In this document: positions 61,822 to 64,000 of the stretch, piece by piece | How the letters are laid out: the number at the start of each line of letters is the position of its first letter | Numbering within the stretch: position 1 is the first letter of the stretch | NCBI GenBank assembly: GCA_050011815.1 | Contig: JBEKIJ010000004.1 | Coordinates: 62,001 to 126,000 of the forward strand | Direction: 5' to 3' | Length of the DNA: 64,000 bases | Source: Chersky-840 sp050011815 | Lineage (GTDB): Bacteria; Actinomycetota; Acidimicrobiia; Acidimicrobiales; UBA8190 | The notes under the pieces: generated by a model | What the model was told of the DNA's origin: nothing | What the model saw: the letters and a program-made list of their open reading frames with translations, nothing else | The model's database searches: none | Position numbers and translations under genes: made by a program

Positions 61822-64000
61822 TCAGGCGCGGCGGGCGCGCCGGCGTCCCAGCCTGATCAGCCCGAGTCCTGTGAGCAGGGCGAAGACCCCGAGCGCGGTC
61901 CCGGTGCCGGCGTTGAATCCAGTGGTGGGCAAGGCCGGGGCAGGGGGATCGGGCGCGTCCTGGACGAACTGCGCGGAGGACGTCACCGGCAATCCGAATG
62001 GGGAGGTTCCCGTTGCGATGATCGTGTGAGTGCCGGCGGCCAGATCGGTGGGCAACGTGACCGTCGCCGAGAAGCTGCCATCGAGCCCGACGGTCACGGT
62101 GGCCAGGGTCACAGGCGAGGAGTGGAGGACGATGGTCACCGTGCTCCCGGGCTCGAGCCCCGAACCGGAGACGACGAAGGTACGGTCCTGGGGAGTGCCG
62201 TGCGGGGTCACGCTCAACGCGATGCCCAGCTCCGCCAGCGCCGGGGTCACGGCGTTGGAAGCGGACGAAGCGGGCCCGGTTCCTACACCGTTGATGGCCG
62301 TCACGGTGAACGTGTACACGGTTCCGTCGTTCAACCCATTGATCGTGCACGGACTGGCCGAGCACGATGTCGTGGCTCCCCCCGGTGCCGTGGTGACTAC
62401 GTAGCTCGTGATCTGCGACCCGTTCGAAACCGGTGCCGTCCACGACACCGTGGCCGCACCGTCACCCGCCTTTGCGCTCACCTCGGTGGGAGCACCGGGC
62501 AGTCCTGCCGGGGTTACCGCCGTGGACGGGGTCGACGAGGGGCCGGTACCGACCGCATTGATGGCGGACACGAGGAAGGTGTAAGGAGTGCCGTCGGTGA
62601 GCCCGGTCACGGTGCACGGACTGATTGAGCACGATGTCGTTGCGCCGCCGGGGTACGCGGTGACGGTGTAGCCCGTGATTGCCGAGCCGCCGTCACTGAC
62701 CGGAGCCGTGAAGCTGACGCTCGCCACCCCGTCTCCCGCCGTGGCACTCACCCCGGTGGGGGCGCCGGGCACCGCCGCGGGGGTGACCGCCGTCGAGGCA
62801 GACGACGCCGGGCCGGTGCCCACGCCATTGGTGGCGGTGACACTGAAGGTGTAGGGCGTCCCGTTGGAGATCCCGTTCACGGTGCATGTGAGGGGACCGC
62901 TCGTCCACACACAGCTCTGTCCGCCGGGGCTCGAGGTCACGGTGTAGCTGGTGATCGCCGACCCGTTCGACGCCGGCGCGCTCCACGACACCGCCGCGGA
63001 GCTGTTCCCCGCGGTGGCACTCACCCCGGTGGGGGCGCCGGGCACCGCCGCGGGGGTGACTGAGGCGGTGTTGCTCCCTGCTCCGGGGCCCACGCTGTTG
63101 ACCGCTCTGACTTCGATCTGGTACGTCGTCCCATTGGTGAGCGGGGTCACGGTGGCGCTGACCGTCGTCACGGTGTTGCCGTTGACGATGCTGTTCGAGC
63201 TCGACGTCGAAATGGTGGACCAGGTGCTACCACCGTCGGTGGAGACCTGGTAGCTCGTGATGCTGGCGCCGTTCGACGCAGGTGGGTTCCAGCTCAACGC
63301 GGCCGACGAGTCGCCTGGCGTGGCGGTGATGGTCGGCGCCCCGGGCGCAGTTGCCGCCGCGGCGACGAGGACGTTGCTGGACGTGGTGACCACGCCGGCA
63401 AAGCCGGTCCCCAGGCTGGCGTTGCTGTTGGTCTTGCCACCGAACTCCACGACATACCCGCTGACGCTGACATCGTTGGTGGGGCTCAGGTCGTTCCAGG
63501 ACCCCGACGTACCGCTCCAGTTGGTGACGGCCACGTATTCACCCTGGTAGGCAACGGTCGCAGATCCTCCAGAGTTGTTGGGTTCGCCCGACGCCCAGCT
63601 GCTGTAGAAGCTGCCGCTGTTGGTGAAGCTGCACGTGCTGAGTTGATTCGTGCACTCGCTGATGACACCACCGGCGATCGGGCTCTCGTTGGCGCCTTCG
63701 ACCCATCGCCACACTCGGGCGTAGGTGACGCCTCCCTGGACGGCATAGGCCTGCGAGCCGTCAGTGGCCAGGCTCTCATAGGAGCGCGCACCGAACCACA
63801 CGTTTGTGGCATTGGCGATCTTGGTGGAGATGAAGGTGTTGACAGTCGAGTTGGGGATGGTGGCGAGATACCCGGGCTGTCCGTCGAGGCTCAGTGCCTG
63901 GGCGCCGGCGTCGGCCGTGGTCCAGCTGCACCCTGCGCACTGCACGTACTCGTAGAAGTGTTGGTTCGAGGCCAGGTAGTTGTAGCCGGACTGGGCGACC
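61822..64000 (-). CDS. Large wall-anchored C-type-lectin/FN3 protein (5' partial)
   Basis: At least 725 residues; continues past the window. Visible order: C-type-lectin-like domain (HFYEYVQCAGCSW ... GYLATIPNSTVN ... WASGEPNNSGG ... WNDLSPTNDVSVSGYVVEF), four fibronectin type III repeats (each ending in a G-T-x-Y-x-F/I-x-V segment), an Ig-like domain, then LPTTG (sortase signal), a hydrophobic helix and RLGRRRARRA. Surface protein covalently attached to peptidoglycan. Probably an adhesin or matrix binder, next to the polysaccharide operon. Confidence 0.93.
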   Translation of the reverse strand, partial: VAQSGYNYLASNQHFYEYVQCAGCSWTTADAGAQALSLDGQPGYLATIPNSTVNTFISTKIANATNVWFGARSYESLATDGSQAYAVQGGVTYARVWRWVEGANESPIAGGVISECTNQLSTCSFTNSGSFYSSWASGEPNNSGGSATVAYQGEYVAVTNWSGTSGSWNDLSPTNDVSVSGYVVEFGGKTNSNASLGTGFAGVVTTSSNVLVAAAATAPGAPTITATPGDSSAALSWNPPASNGASITSYQVSTDGGSTWSTISTSSSNSIVNGNTVTTVSATVTPLTNGTTYQIEVRAVNSVGPGAGSNTASVTPAAVPGAPTGVSATAGNSSAAVSWSAPASNGSAITSYTVTSSPGGQSCVWTSGPLTCTVNGISNGTPYTFSVTATNGVGTGPASSASTAVTPAAVPGAPTGVSATAGDGVASVSFTAPVSDGGSAITGYTVTAYPGGATTSCSISPCTVTGLTDGTPYTFLVSAINAVGTGPSSTPSTAVTPAGLPGAPTEVSAKAGDGAATVSWTAPVSNGSQITSYVVTTAPGGATTSCSASPCTINGLNDGTVYTFTVTAINGVGTGPASSASNAVTPALAELGIALSVTPHGTPQDRTFVVSGSGLEPGSTVTIVLHSSPVTLATVTVGLDGSFSATVTLPTDLAAGTHTIIATGTSPFGLPVTSSAQFVQDAPDPPAPALPTTGFNAGTGTALGVFALLTGLGLIRLGRRRARRA
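62741..63060. repeat. Identical 47-bp segments within FN3 modules
   Basis: The 47 bases at 62741-62787 recur exactly at 63014-63060, covering the linker between FN3 modules (protein AAVPGAPTGVSATA). The remaining module sequences differ, so this is recent copying or conversion of the linker. Confidence 0.85.

Noticed and set aside
61822..64000. FN3-coding repeats as a CRISPR or satellite array
   Set aside because: The periodicity comes from protein modules with an open frame, not from identical repeats with unique spacers.

Overview
The window is high-GC DNA from an actinobacterium (Actinomycetota). An Acidimicrobiia-like lineage is my guess, not something I can prove. Supporting signs are a mycothiol-dependent-type maleylpyruvate isomerase homologue, a wax ester synthase/diacylglycerol acyltransferase (WS/DGAT), a DUF1876 protein, a Cfp30B-like double-glyoxalase protein, an LPXTG-type wall-anchored protein and frequent GTG starts with 4-nt gene overlaps. 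I see no rRNA, tRNA or CRISPR array.

Layout. 0-9.7 kb: metabolic genes (cupin regulator fragment, M24 peptidase, APC permease, nitrobindin-like protein, K+ channel, CaiB/BaiF CoA-transferase diverging from a carboxymuconolactone-decarboxylase-like/HMG-CoA-lyase-like pair). 10-12.6 kb: small regulators, including a TetR gene with a perfect operator palindrome in front of a cupin/SnoaL pair. 12.8-18 kb: two divergent cyclic-di-GMP proteins (GGDEF-EAL and GGDEF-HD-GYP) sharing an upstream motif. 18-30 kb: an amidohydrolase, a glycosyltransferase coupled to a secreted glycosidase lipoprotein, membrane proteins and two secreted phosphoesterases. 30-42.5 kb: a block reminiscent of mycobacterial dormancy and lipid-storage genes (tandem universal stress protein, GH65 protein with a dead OtsB-like N-terminus, lipases, DUF1876, phasin-like protein, WS/DGAT). 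42.5-52.2 kb: oxidoreductases, transglutaminase-like protein, MFS exporter and VOC protein. 52.4-60 kb: a compact minus-strand exopolysaccharide operon. 60-64 kb: transposase debris and a large wall-anchored C-type-lectin/FN3 protein cut by the window end.

The least explained structure is an intergenic repeat of about 155 bp, all copies on the same strand. Four copies are full length (43.7, 45.1, 50.9 and 52.3 kb), and 3'-part copies lie at 30.2 and 9.7 kb. It has a GGGYTGT-CGAC-ACAACCC hairpin, then 53-55 nt later a core TTTCCCACGCTGTTG..., then CCAGG and CGGCACCC blocks at nearly constant spacing. Several copies overlap or extend the 3' ends of genes.

A second structural surprise is a segmental duplication of an MFS-exporter/quinone-reductase locus (34.8-36.2 and 50.1-50.8 kb). 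Opposite halves have decayed in the two copies.

The most coherent gene system is the 52.4-60 kb operon: GT2 synthase, beta-helix (bactofilin-like) membrane protein, deacetylase-like protein, polytopic membrane protein, UDP-GlcNAc 2-epimerase and a neighbouring secreted helical-barrel hydrolase. It looks like a synthase-dependent polysaccharide system with an N-acetylmannosamine-type precursor.
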